From Bradyrhizobium liaoningense (GTDB lineage Bacteria; Pseudomonadota; Alphaproteobacteria; Rhizobiales; Xanthobacteraceae): a stretch of 64,000 nt of DNA. The notes below the pieces were generated by a model that saw only the letters and a program-made list of their open reading frames with translations, ran no database searches and was not told the DNA's origin. Made by a program: the position numbers and the translations under genes. Shown one piece after another: positions 9,118 to 16,009 of this stretch (positions within the stretch are counted from its first letter, which is position 1; each line of letters opens with the position of its first letter). Where the stretch lies: positions 124,001 through 188,000 of the forward strand of contig NZ_JAFCJT010000003.1 in NCBI RefSeq assembly GCF_018130785.1. The letters are read 5' to 3'.

Positions 9118-9666
9118 TTAGGCTTTGGGCAGCCAGTCGATGTCGGCAAAGCCGCGGTTGATGTAGCCGCCGTGTTCGGCGGAGGAGCCTTCGTAGCCGA
9201 ACCGCGGCCAGACCTCTTTCTGGTTGTAGAGCGAGACAACGAGGTCGCCGCGCACCTTCTGGAAGAAGTCGCTCTGCTCGATCTCTTTCAGCAGCACGAC
9301 GCGATCGGCTTCCCATGGCACTTCGGCGTAAGCCAATTTGTGGCGATCGCGCGCGTTCTGATCGAGCCGCGTGATGCCGTCGCTGATCAGCGACTTGACG
9401 GCGGGGTCTTTCGCCGCCTTGCCGTCCCACGGCTTGATCGCGGTGATGTAATAGCTGTCGCCGAGGACGTCGTGCGGATAGATGTCGCGCGCAACCTTCA
9501 GCAGCGTCTTCATCGTTGCGGGCGAGAGTGTGCTGGCATCATCGGCCCAGGCGTCTTCGATGCTGACGGCGACGCTGGTCGCGACTGCGACGACCGGAAC
9601 GGCGGTTGCCGCGCCCTTGAGAAAGACGCGGCGGCTGTGCTTGCTTCGACGATCGACTTCTCTCAT
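9118..9666 (-). CDS. Gluconate 2-dehydrogenase subunit 3 family protein (Tat-exported)
   Basis: 182 residues with an N-terminal Tat signal: SRRVFLKGA, a hydrophobic stretch rich in Val and Ala, and a probable cut after AWA (~38-40). The mature part has the PHDVLGDSYY, AYAEVPWEADR and WPRFGYEG-type segments seen in subunit 3 of gluconate 2-dehydrogenases and related GMC dehydrogenases. There it acts as chaperone or partner for export of the folded flavoprotein, which lacks its own signal. The GGAGGAA ribosome site is five bases before the ATG. It sits 30 bp upstream of the GMC gene, supporting one complex. Export to the periplasm is inferred from the signal. Confidence 0.82.
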   Translation of the reverse strand: MREVDRRSKHSRRVFLKGAATAVPVVAVATSVAVSIEDAWADDASTLSPATMKTLLKVARDIYPHDVLGDSYYITAIKPWDGKAAKDPAVKSLISDGITRLDQNARDRHKLAYAEVPWEADRVVLLKEIEQSDFFQKVRGDLVVSLYNQKEVWPRFGYEGSSAEHGGYINRGFADIDWLPKA

Positions 9667-9711
9667 GGCATTCCTCCGTGGATTTTGTGATTTGGATTTT
9701 TCTGATTTGTT

Positions 9712-10107
9712 TCAGCCGAAACGACCCCCTCGCTGGATCACCTCGATCTTGTAGCCGTCGGGATCGCTGACGAAGAAAAATCGCGCCAGCGTTTTGCCGT
9801 CGTGCTTGAAGTCGCGCAGCGGTCCCGGCGCGAGCTTCTCGCGCTCGAAGCGGGCATGTTCGGCATCGAGATCCTCGACCACCACGGCGAGATGGCCGTA
9901 GCCGTCGCCGAGCTGGTACGGTTCCTTGCGATCGAAATTCACCGTCAGCTCGACCTCGAAAGGTGAGGAGGGGTGACGCAGATAGATCAGGGCAAAGTCC
10001 GAAAACTTCAGATGGTCGGCGACTTCGAGACCGAAGGCGCGCTTGTAGAAGCCGAGCGAGCGTGCCTCGTCGAGCACGCGGATCATGGAATGAACGGGCT
10101 TTGCCAT
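9712..10107 (-). CDS. VOC-family (glyoxalase I-like) protein
   Basis: 131 residues with the paired beta-alpha-beta-beta-beta units of the vicinal oxygen chelate fold. Seen: HSMIRVLD at the start, a GYGHLAVVVEDLD second half and the closing FVSDPDGYKIEVIQR segment with the metal-ligand Glu. It resembles lactoylglutathione lyase (GloA), which handles methylglyoxal, but many VOC proteins do other work. Its ATG follows the TGA of the cytochrome gene with no gap, so the two are likely translationally coupled. A glyoxalase inside a sugar/alcohol dehydrogenase operon might remove reactive aldehydes made by it; that is inference. Confidence 0.75.
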   Translation of the reverse strand: MAKPVHSMIRVLDEARSLGFYKRAFGLEVADHLKFSDFALIYLRHPSSPFEVELTVNFDRKEPYQLGDGYGHLAVVVEDLDAEHARFEREKLAPGPLRDFKHDGKTLARFFFVSDPDGYKIEVIQRGGRFG

Positions 10108-10494
10108 TCAGTTCTGCTCCTTCAAATAGACGATGATGGCGGCGCGCGTCTCCGCCTTCGCCTGCCGGTAGACCATGGTCACGCCGGGAATGACGGCTTG
10201 CGGATTGGTGAGCCATGCGTCGAGCTTGGTCTCGTCCCAGGCGAAGTCCGCCTTCGACAGCGCCTCTGAGTATCTAAAGCCTTCGACCTTGCCGGCGGAG
10301 CGGCCCACGATCTTCACCAGTGGCGGGCCTTGCCGCGCCGGTTCCGACTGGCTTGTCGTGTGGCACACCGCGCATTGCTGCTTGAAAAGCGTGGCGCCAT
10401 CCGGTGGCTTCGCGGCGGGCAGGGGCATTTGCGCATCGGCAACCCGCACCACCAGCACCATCGCGGTGCACAATCCCAGCACGACTGCGCGCAT
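10108..10494 (-). CDS. c-type cytochrome (class I)
   Basis: 128 residues. An N-terminal hydrophobic signal ends near VADA (~21), followed by one haem-binding CAVCH and a later methionine in PGVTMVYRQ as the likely sixth ligand. This is the layout of cytochrome c2/c550-type electron carriers, placing it in the periplasm. It is the first gene of the operon with the VOC, subunit-3-like and GMC genes, and is the probable electron acceptor of that dehydrogenase. The ATG at 10494 is preferred to a TTG two codons upstream. Its promoter must lie in the 303-bp divergent gap. Confidence 0.85.
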   Translation of the reverse strand: MRAVVLGLCTAMVLVVRVADAQMPLPAAKPPDGATLFKQQCAVCHTTSQSEPARQGPPLVKIVGRSAGKVEGFRYSEALSKADFAWDETKLDAWLTNPQAVIPGVTMVYRQAKAETRAAIIVYLKEQN

Positions 10495-10797
10495 CGCCAA
10501 GAATCCGCCCGTTCACATCAACGTGCGCAAACTCTAGGCGGCGTCAAAGATGCGGTGGTAGTAGCGGGCTGTTTCGCGACGCGCGGAGATATTCGTGGCC
10601 GCGTGTGTTCCGCAATGCCTTATATGCGGAGCACAATTCCGCGAAACCGCCGTCAAATCCCTAAACGATCACCACACCATGCGCATTGCATGGCGAGTGC
10701 GCCGCTTGAACTCTTTACGCGATGCAATGGTCCGGTGCAGACGAGCGGCGTAGGGAGCCGCCGAGCCGTTCATCGCGAAAAAATCCAGGAGAAATGG
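10495..10797. other. Divergent intergenic region
   Basis: 303 bp between the cytochrome c operon (leftward) and a small secreted protein gene (rightward). I see no ORF with coding character and no family A-E repeat. It should hold two promoters; TTGAAC at ~10707 is a weak -35-like match only. The last 20 bases carry the AGGAGA ribosome site of the rightward gene. Confidence 0.4.
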
Positions 10798-11103
10798 ATG
10801 AAGTTGGTGAAGACCTCGATGATCGCATGCGCTCTGTCGGCTCTCATTGCGACGCCCGTGCTCGCGCAAGGCGCGCCACCCGCCAAGACAGGCGGCACCA
10901 TGCAAGGCAAACCCATGCAAGGCGGAACGATGGGCAGCGGCGATGAGGAGATGAGTGCTCAGCCGGGTGCGGCGGGCGAGAAGACCGGCATGAAGTCGAC
11001 CAAAGGCACCAAGGGTACGGTCGGCACCACAGGCAGCGCTGCGCACAAGGGGACCGCCGACGATCCCACGACGGGCGGTGCAGCCCCATCCAAGCGTTAC
11101 TAG
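10798..11103 (+). CDS. Small secreted Gly/Thr/Lys-rich protein
   Basis: 101 residues. A clear Sec signal (MKLVKTSMIACALSALIATP, cut probably after VLA at ~23) is followed by a low-complexity mature chain rich in Gly, Thr, Lys, Met and Ala. It has two GGTMQGKPMQGGTMG-type units and a KGTKGTVGTTG segment, with no Cys and no recognisable domain. The AGGAGA site is seven bases before the ATG. A strong bidirectional terminator follows. Such short periplasmic proteins are common and unnamed in Bradyrhizobium; I do not recognise a function. The mature part is probably disordered. Confidence 0.7.
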   Translation: MKLVKTSMIACALSALIATPVLAQGAPPAKTGGTMQGKPMQGGTMGSGDEEMSAQPGAAGEKTGMKSTKGTKGTVGTTGSAAHKGTADDPTTGGAAPSKRY

Positions 11104-11123
11104 TCTCGCCGGGTCAAACGGCA

Positions 11124-11155
11124 AAACTCCGGTCGCGTTGCGGCCGGAGTTTTTC
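11124..11155. terminator. Bidirectional intrinsic terminator
   Basis: Stem AAACTCCGGTCGC / GCGGCCGGAGTTTTT with a three-base loop; the T run follows on the + strand and an A run precedes it, giving T's on the - strand. It lies between the convergent small secreted protein gene and arfB. Confidence 0.85.
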
Positions 11156-11166
11156 GGTTGCGTTTG

Positions 11167-11586
11167 CTAGTCGTCGAAGCGGCCGCCGCCCCGCCCTGCC
11201 TTGATGTCGCTCCGGCGCTTCTTGCCGTCGAGCCGGCGCTGCTTGGAGGCGTAGGTCGGCCGCGTCGCACGTCGTGGCGTCGGCCGTATCATCGCCTCGG
11301 TCAGGATCTCGACGAGCCGGTCGATGGCGTCCTGGCGGTTACGTTCCTGGGTGCGGAAGCGCTGGGCGTGGATCACGATCACGCCGTCCTTGGTCATGCG
11401 CTGGCCGGCAATGCGGGCGAGCCGGATCGCCGCGTCCTCCGGCAAGGTCAGCTTGCGGGTGTCGAAACGCAGCTGGGCCGAGGTCGAGACCTTGTTGACG
11501 TTCTGCCCGCCCGGGCCGGAGGCGCGGACAAAGCCGATCTCGATATCGTCCTCGTCGATGACGAGATCGCGGGATATCCGCAGCAT
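11167..11586 (-). CDS. arfB: Peptidyl-tRNA hydrolase ArfB (alternative ribosome rescue)
   Basis: 139 residues. The N-terminal domain resembles domain 3 of class I release factors, with the peptidyl-hydrolysing GGQ motif in ASGPGGQNVNK (~25). A long basic tail (RRLDGKKRRSDIKAGRGGGR) in this family enters the empty mRNA channel of stalled ribosomes. It releases nascent chains from non-stop complexes as a backup to tmRNA. Length and tail are normal. The ATG is at 11586 and has no evident Shine-Dalgarno; the bases just upstream form one arm of a long imperfect inverted repeat (see the next entry). Confidence 0.93.
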   Translation of the reverse strand: MLRISRDLVIDEDDIEIGFVRASGPGGQNVNKVSTSAQLRFDTRKLTLPEDAAIRLARIAGQRMTKDGVIVIHAQRFRTQERNRQDAIDRLVEILTEAMIRPTPRRATRPTYASKQRRLDGKKRRSDIKAGRGGGRFDD

Positions 11587-11649
11587 GATGGCACCATTCG
11601 TGATGTCCGGACATATCGCGGACGTCTACGTTCGGCAATGGTGCATCGT
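11587..11649 (-). promoter_or_regulatory. Inverted repeat in the arfB leader
   Basis: On the + strand GATGGCACCATT (11587-11598) faces CAATGGTGCATC (11636-11647), and inside it GATGTCCG faces CGGACGTC. In arfB mRNA this folds into a long interrupted stem whose 3' arm ends at the start codon, hiding the place where a ribosome site would be. Function not known; it could also be part of a protein-binding site. Confidence 0.45.
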
Positions 11650-11657
11650 GGAAACGC

Positions 11658-11684
11658 AAATGGCCGGGGCGAACCCGGCCATTT
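11658..11684 (-). terminator. Possible terminator of the M16 peptidase operon
   Basis: Perfect stem AAATGGCCGGG / CCCGGCCATTT with a short loop, 30 bp beyond the stop of the downstream M16 gene. The T run after it on the - strand is broken (TTTGCGTTT), so termination is only likely. Confidence 0.5.
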
Positions 11685-11713
11685 CATAAGACGTATGGAC
11701 GTTACTGCGACCG

Positions 11714-13081
11714 TCAGTTCGACTTCGTCGCCGGTGCCGCGGCCGGTTGCGCGGCGGCCTGCGGGGCGCGGCCGACGACGACGGTCAGAAGCCCCTGGCC
11801 CCAGAGGCGCTTGGCGGCCGCCTTGGCGTCGTCCAGGGTGACGGCGTCGACGATGCCGTTGCGCTTCTCGATATAGTCGATCGGGAGCTTGTCCTGCTGG
11901 TATTGCAGCAGCGCCTGCGCGAGCTTCGAGGAGGTGTCCAGCGCCAGCATCTGCGAGCCCTTGAGGTAGGACTTGGCCTCGTCGAGCTCCTTCTGCGTCG
12001 GGCCCTCCTCGGCGATGCGGCGCACCTCCTTGTCGATGGCGTCGATGGTGTCGCCGGCGCGGTCGGCACGAGTGCCGGTGTTGCCGATGAAGACCGCCGA
12101 ATGCTCCATCCAGAGCAGCGATTCGAACACGGAATAAGCCAGCCCGCGCTTCTCGCGCACCTCGCGATAGAGCCGCGAGGACAATCCGCCGCCGCCCAGG
12201 ATGTGGTTGACGATATAGGCGGCCATGAAGTTCGGATCGCTGCGCTTCACACCGGGCCCGCCGAAGGTGATCACGGTCTGCGGCACGTCGAGCGGCACGA
12301 AGGCGCGCTGCGGTGGCTTTGCAGCCTCGACGTCGGCGACCGGCGTGAGGTTGGCCTTTGCGGGCAGGCTGCCGAACGTGTGGTCGAGCAGCTTGCCGAG
12401 CGTGGCCGGATCGACGTCGCCGACCACCGCGATCTTCAGCCCGTCCTTCGCAATCACGCGGCCGACATAGTCCTTCATGTCGGCGACCGTGATGGTCGGC
12501 ACGCTGTCGAGGTTGCCGTTGGTCTGCCGGCCATAGGGATGATCGCCGAAGGCGACCTCCAGGAATTTGCGGCTCGCCAGCGACGACGGATTGGTGGTCT
12601 CGCGGCGCAGGGCCGAGATCACCTGTGAGCGGATGCGTTCGACATCGGCGGTGTCGAAATGCGGCGAGGTCAGCGCGCTCCTGAGCAGGTCGAAGGCTTC
12701 GTCCTTGTTGTCGCGCAGCATCCGCAGGCTGCCGCGGAACGTATCGCGGGTGGCGCTGAAGGAGAGCTCGATGGCGCGGCGGTCGAGCCGCTCATGGAAG
12801 GTCTTGGAGTCGAGATCGCCGGAGCCTTCGTCGAGGAGATCGCCGACCAGGTTGGCGACGCCGGACTTGTCCTTGGGATCCTGCGCCGAGCCGCCGGCAA
12901 AGGAATACTCCATGGCAATCAGCGGCACGGTCGCATCCTGTACGAACCAGGCTTCGATGCCACCCGGCGAGGTCAGGTGCTGGATTTTTGCAGCCGCCTG
13001 TGAGGGCGAGACCGCAGCCAGCGCGAGTGCCGCGCCGGTGGCAAGGGAGAATGCAACGCGTCGAAGGAAGGGATAGGTCAC
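11714..13081 (-). CDS. M16 family peptidase-like protein lacking the zinc motif
   Basis: 455 residues with an N-terminal signal (FLRRVAFSLATGAALALAAVS, cut near SQA). The two-lobed M16 fold is recognisable from GGSAQDPKDKSGVANLVGDLL (where the active partner has HFLEH) and from GGLSSRLYREVREKRGLAYSV near 300, the Arg/Tyr substrate-binding signature. HxxEH is absent. In two-gene M16B peptidases one subunit supplies zinc chemistry and the other supplies the Arg/Tyr pair. The GTG start at 13081 overlaps the stop of the upstream M16 gene (GTGA). Periplasmic location is inferred from the signal peptide. Confidence 0.85.
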   Translation of the reverse strand: MTYPFLRRVAFSLATGAALALAAVSPSQAAAKIQHLTSPGGIEAWFVQDATVPLIAMEYSFAGGSAQDPKDKSGVANLVGDLLDEGSGDLDSKTFHERLDRRAIELSFSATRDTFRGSLRMLRDNKDEAFDLLRSALTSPHFDTADVERIRSQVISALRRETTNPSSLASRKFLEVAFGDHPYGRQTNGNLDSVPTITVADMKDYVGRVIAKDGLKIAVVGDVDPATLGKLLDHTFGSLPAKANLTPVADVEAAKPPQRAFVPLDVPQTVITFGGPGVKRSDPNFMAAYIVNHILGGGGLSSRLYREVREKRGLAYSVFESLLWMEHSAVFIGNTGTRADRAGDTIDAIDKEVRRIAEEGPTQKELDEAKSYLKGSQMLALDTSSKLAQALLQYQQDKLPIDYIEKRNGIVDAVTLDDAKAAAKRLWGQGLLTVVVGRAPQAAAQPAAAPATKSN

Positions 13082-14469
13082 GAACGCTTCTCCTCGCGCT
13101 TGGCGGCACTGGTGTCCTTGATCAGATAGCCCGTCACCGAGCGCTTCTTCTCGAGCCATTTCTGCGCGGCAGTGCGAACCTGCTCGGCGGTGACCGCGCG
13201 AATGCGGTCGGGCCAGCTCCTGATGTCCTCGATCGAAAGGCCCGTGGTCAGCGCGCCGCCATACCAGCGCGCCAACACGGCCTGGTTGTCCTGGGCGTAG
13301 ATCGCTTCCGCAATGAGCTGGGTCTTGACCCGCTCGAGGTCCTCGGCGCGGATCGGGTTCTGTGCGATGTCGGCGATGACGCCGTCGACCACTTGCTCGA
13401 CATCGGCAAAGCTGACGCCCGGTTTCGGTGAGGCCGAGATCGCGAACTGGGTCGGGTCGAGCGAGATGCTCGAATAGCTGGCGCTGGCGGAGACCGCGAG
13501 CGGCTTGTCGACCACGAGGGCGCGGTAGAGATAGGAATTGCTGCCGCTGCCCATCAGCTGTGCCAGCACGTCGAGGGCCGCGCTTTCACCGGCCGCGGCG
13601 GTCGTCGCCGACGGTACGAGATAGTAGCGGCGCAGGCTCGGCTGCTCGACGCGCGGGTCGGCCAGGGTGACCGTGCGCGGCGCCGCCGGCTCCGGCTCCT
13701 GCGGACGGACGCGGCGCGCCGGGATCGCAGGCTGGGCCGGAATGGAGCCGAAATTCCGCTCGACCAGCGGCCGGATGTCGGCGGCTTCCACGTCGCCGGC
13801 AATCACAAGGATCGCGTTGTTCGGCGCGTAGAAGCGGCGGTAGAAGGCGAGCGCATCCTCGCGGTCGAGCTTCTCGATCTCCTGGTGCCAGCCGATGACC
13901 GGCCGGCCGTAGGGATGATTGAGATAAAGCGCGGCCATGATCTGCTCGTTGAGCCGCGCGTCCGGATTGTTGGCGACCCGCATGTTGTATTCTTCGAGCA
14001 CGACGTCGCGCTCGGGCAGCACGTTCTCGTCCTTGAGGATCAGGCCGGTCATGCGGTCGGCCTCGAACTCCATCATGGTCGGCAGCTGCTCTTTCGGCAC
14101 GCGCTGGTAGTAGTTGGTGTAGTCGACCGAGGTCGAGGCGTTCTCGTTGCCGCCGACGCGGAGCACGGTCTGGGAGAATTCGCCGACCGGATGCTTCGAG
14201 GTGCCCTTGAACATCAGATGTTCGAGGAAGTGCGCGAGCCCGGACTTGCCTGGCGTCTCGTCGGCCGAGCCGACCTTGTACCAGATCATCTCCGTGACCA
14301 CGGGCGTGCGGTGGTCGGGGATCACCACGACCTGCATGCCGTTGCCGAGCGTGAAGCTGGCGGGTGGGGCCGATGTCACCGTGGTCTGGGCGAGCGTGGC
14401 GCCGGTTGAGAGGACACTCGTCGAAAGCAGCGCGGCGAGGAGGCAGGCGGCCGATCGGTAAGAGGACAT
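13078..14469 (-). CDS. M16 family zinc peptidase (catalytic subunit)
   Basis: 463 residues. Signal peptide at 1-28 (cut near LAQ), then the inverted zinc motif HFLEH (80-84) and a distal Glu in PERDVVLEEYNMR about 75 residues later, completing HxxEH...E. It resembles pitrilysin/processing-peptidase-like proteins of Gram-negative periplasms. With the following zinc-less subunit it should form a heterodimer acting on peptides. The ATG at 14469 is five bases after AAGGA; the ATG immediately before it is too close. No separate promoter is seen for the second gene. Confidence 0.88.
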   Translation of the reverse strand: MSSYRSAACLLAALLSTSVLSTGATLAQTTVTSAPPASFTLGNGMQVVVIPDHRTPVVTEMIWYKVGSADETPGKSGLAHFLEHLMFKGTSKHPVGEFSQTVLRVGGNENASTSVDYTNYYQRVPKEQLPTMMEFEADRMTGLILKDENVLPERDVVLEEYNMRVANNPDARLNEQIMAALYLNHPYGRPVIGWHQEIEKLDREDALAFYRRFYAPNNAILVIAGDVEAADIRPLVERNFGSIPAQPAIPARRVRPQEPEPAAPRTVTLADPRVEQPSLRRYYLVPSATTAAAGESAALDVLAQLMGSGSNSYLYRALVVDKPLAVSASASYSSISLDPTQFAISASPKPGVSFADVEQVVDGVIADIAQNPIRAEDLERVKTQLIAEAIYAQDNQAVLARWYGGALTTGLSIEDIRSWPDRIRAVTAEQVRTAAQKWLEKKRSVTGYLIKDTSAAKREEKRS

Positions 14470-14677
14470 CATAATCCTTATGAAAAGGCCGAGCCCGGAT
14501 GTCCGGCTCGGAGGCACGGCATGCTACACCGTGCGGCTGAGGCTTCGCGTCACGAAGCAGAGAACTCAACGCGTAGGCAAGTTACTGATTGGCAATTTGC
14601 AGACGGTGCCCGGCGTGCATAACCCGCGGGTGCCATGTTGGCGCCTGTCAGGATGTCGCGGTGGGGCAGGAAGGCTG

Positions 14678-15400
14678 TTATTCCTTTTCCTTGCCCGACA
14701 TGATGTCGAAATAGGTCCGGCGCGACTTGTCCGGCCCGGCACCGTAGGCGTAGTTCGGCGAGGGGGTCTGGTAGCCCGGCGGCGGCTCGACCAGCGACGA
14801 ACGCGGCGGTTCGCTGGTGAATTTCTTCTCTTCGGAGCTGTTGCTGCCCCTCATCATATTCCACAGACCACCGGCGTAGCCGAGGTCGGAGGGACTGAGC
14901 GACGGGTTGGCGTTGGTGCCCGGCTGGATCGGGTCATTGCTTGTACGGGGGGCTGCGGCGACCTCGCCGGCCTTCATCTCGGCGGGCGTCAGAGGCCGGG
15001 CGGCCTGCCAGTTTTCCGTTTCCTTGGTAGCCTTCTTGCGCGCGGCAATGGCTTCCTTGCGGCGCTTCTCCTCGGGGTCCTTGGGCCAGTTCGGTGCATT
15101 CTTGGCCTGGGTCGCGGGAGGCGGCAGGTCCAGCTTGGGCGGCACGACCAGCGGGGAGCGCTCGCGGTATTCGATGCCGGGCTTTTCCATGCTCTTGGCA
15201 CCGATGCCAGACATCAGATTGTCGATGATCTTCTCTTCGAAGGTCATCCCGTCATCATCCTCGTCGTCGTCACCGGCGCGGGCCGCGCCTGCCGACATGA
15301 CGAGACCGATGCCGAGCGCAACAGCGGACAATTTCAACGCCCGCCAGAACCCCGCTTTGGGGTCTCGAACCATCGAACCGCTGGTCTCGGAGCTGCGCAT
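14678..15400 (-). CDS. Exported low-complexity protein of unknown function
   Basis: 240 residues. A hydrophobic segment (~25-42, LSAVALGIGLVMSAGAARA) is preceded by a short basic N-region, so it is probably exported. Right after it comes an acidic GDDDEDDDG run, then a Lys/Glu/Ala-rich helical stretch (~110-140) and a Pro/Ser-rich C-terminus ending SGKEKE. No catalytic motif is visible. The ATG at 15400 is chosen over one 17 codons upstream since it places the hydrophobic segment nearer the N-terminus. It lies downstream of lspA on the same strand. I do not recognise the family. Confidence 0.65.
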   Translation of the reverse strand: MRSSETSGSMVRDPKAGFWRALKLSAVALGIGLVMSAGAARAGDDDEDDDGMTFEEKIIDNLMSGIGAKSMEKPGIEYRERSPLVVPPKLDLPPPATQAKNAPNWPKDPEEKRRKEAIAARKKATKETENWQAARPLTPAEMKAGEVAAAPRTSNDPIQPGTNANPSLSPSDLGYAGGLWNMMRGSNSSEEKKFTSEPPRSSLVEPPPGYQTPSPNYAYGAGPDKSRRTYFDIMSGKEKE

Positions 15401-15505
15401 CACTGTACCTGTTCCATATTGTGGCAGATTGCTGCTCTTTGCCGCTCGCACGCGGCCAATCCTCGCAAACGCAGGGTTCCACCTGCCGGTCCGTATCGGC
15501 CGGGA

Positions 15506-16000
15506 TCAGGGCGCTTTTGCGGCGGGTACCCCCAGGAAGGAATCATACAATAGCGCCGCCACCCCAGCAACGATGGCCACGTCCGCGAGGTTAAACACGT
15601 ACCAATTATAGGTATTTCCACCAATCTCGATGTGGAACAGGGCGAAATCGACCACCGCGCCGTAGGCGAAGCGGTCGATGCCGTTGCCGAGCGCGCCGCC
15701 GATGATCAGCCCGAGTGCGACGGTCGCCAGTAGGGTGTGTGAGCGGGCCATCCAGATGGAGAGGGCGACCACGGCGACGGCCTTGACCGCCATCAGCGCG
15801 ATCTGCGCCGACTGGCTGTCGTTCTGGAGCCAGCCGAAGCTGATGCCGATGTTCCAGGCCAGCACCAGGTCGAAGAACGGCATCACCTTCACCACGCCCT
15901 TACGGGCGAGGTCGAACCCGTTCAGCAGCCACAGCTTCGAGGCTTGGTCGGCCACGAGCGTGACGATGGCCGCGAGGATGCCGGCGCGAAGCGGGGTCAT
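15506..16000 (-). CDS. lspA: Lipoprotein signal peptidase (signal peptidase II)
   Basis: 164 residues, four transmembrane helices. The two catalytic aspartates are in the family motifs GNGIDRFAYGAVVDF (~107-121) and FNLADVAI (~137). It cleaves prolipoproteins before the diacylglyceryl-cysteine made by Lgt, whose gene is in this window at 62864-63706. The ATG at 16000 lies nine bases after the ileS stop. The ileS-lspA pairing is common in proteobacteria and implies co-transcription. Confidence 0.95.
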   Translation of the reverse strand: MTPLRAGILAAIVTLVADQASKLWLLNGFDLARKGVVKVMPFFDLVLAWNIGISFGWLQNDSQSAQIALMAVKAVAVVALSIWMARSHTLLATVALGLIIGGALGNGIDRFAYGAVVDFALFHIEIGGNTYNWYVFNLADVAIVAGVAALLYDSFLGVPAAKAP

Positions 16001-16009
16001 GGCCGGGGA

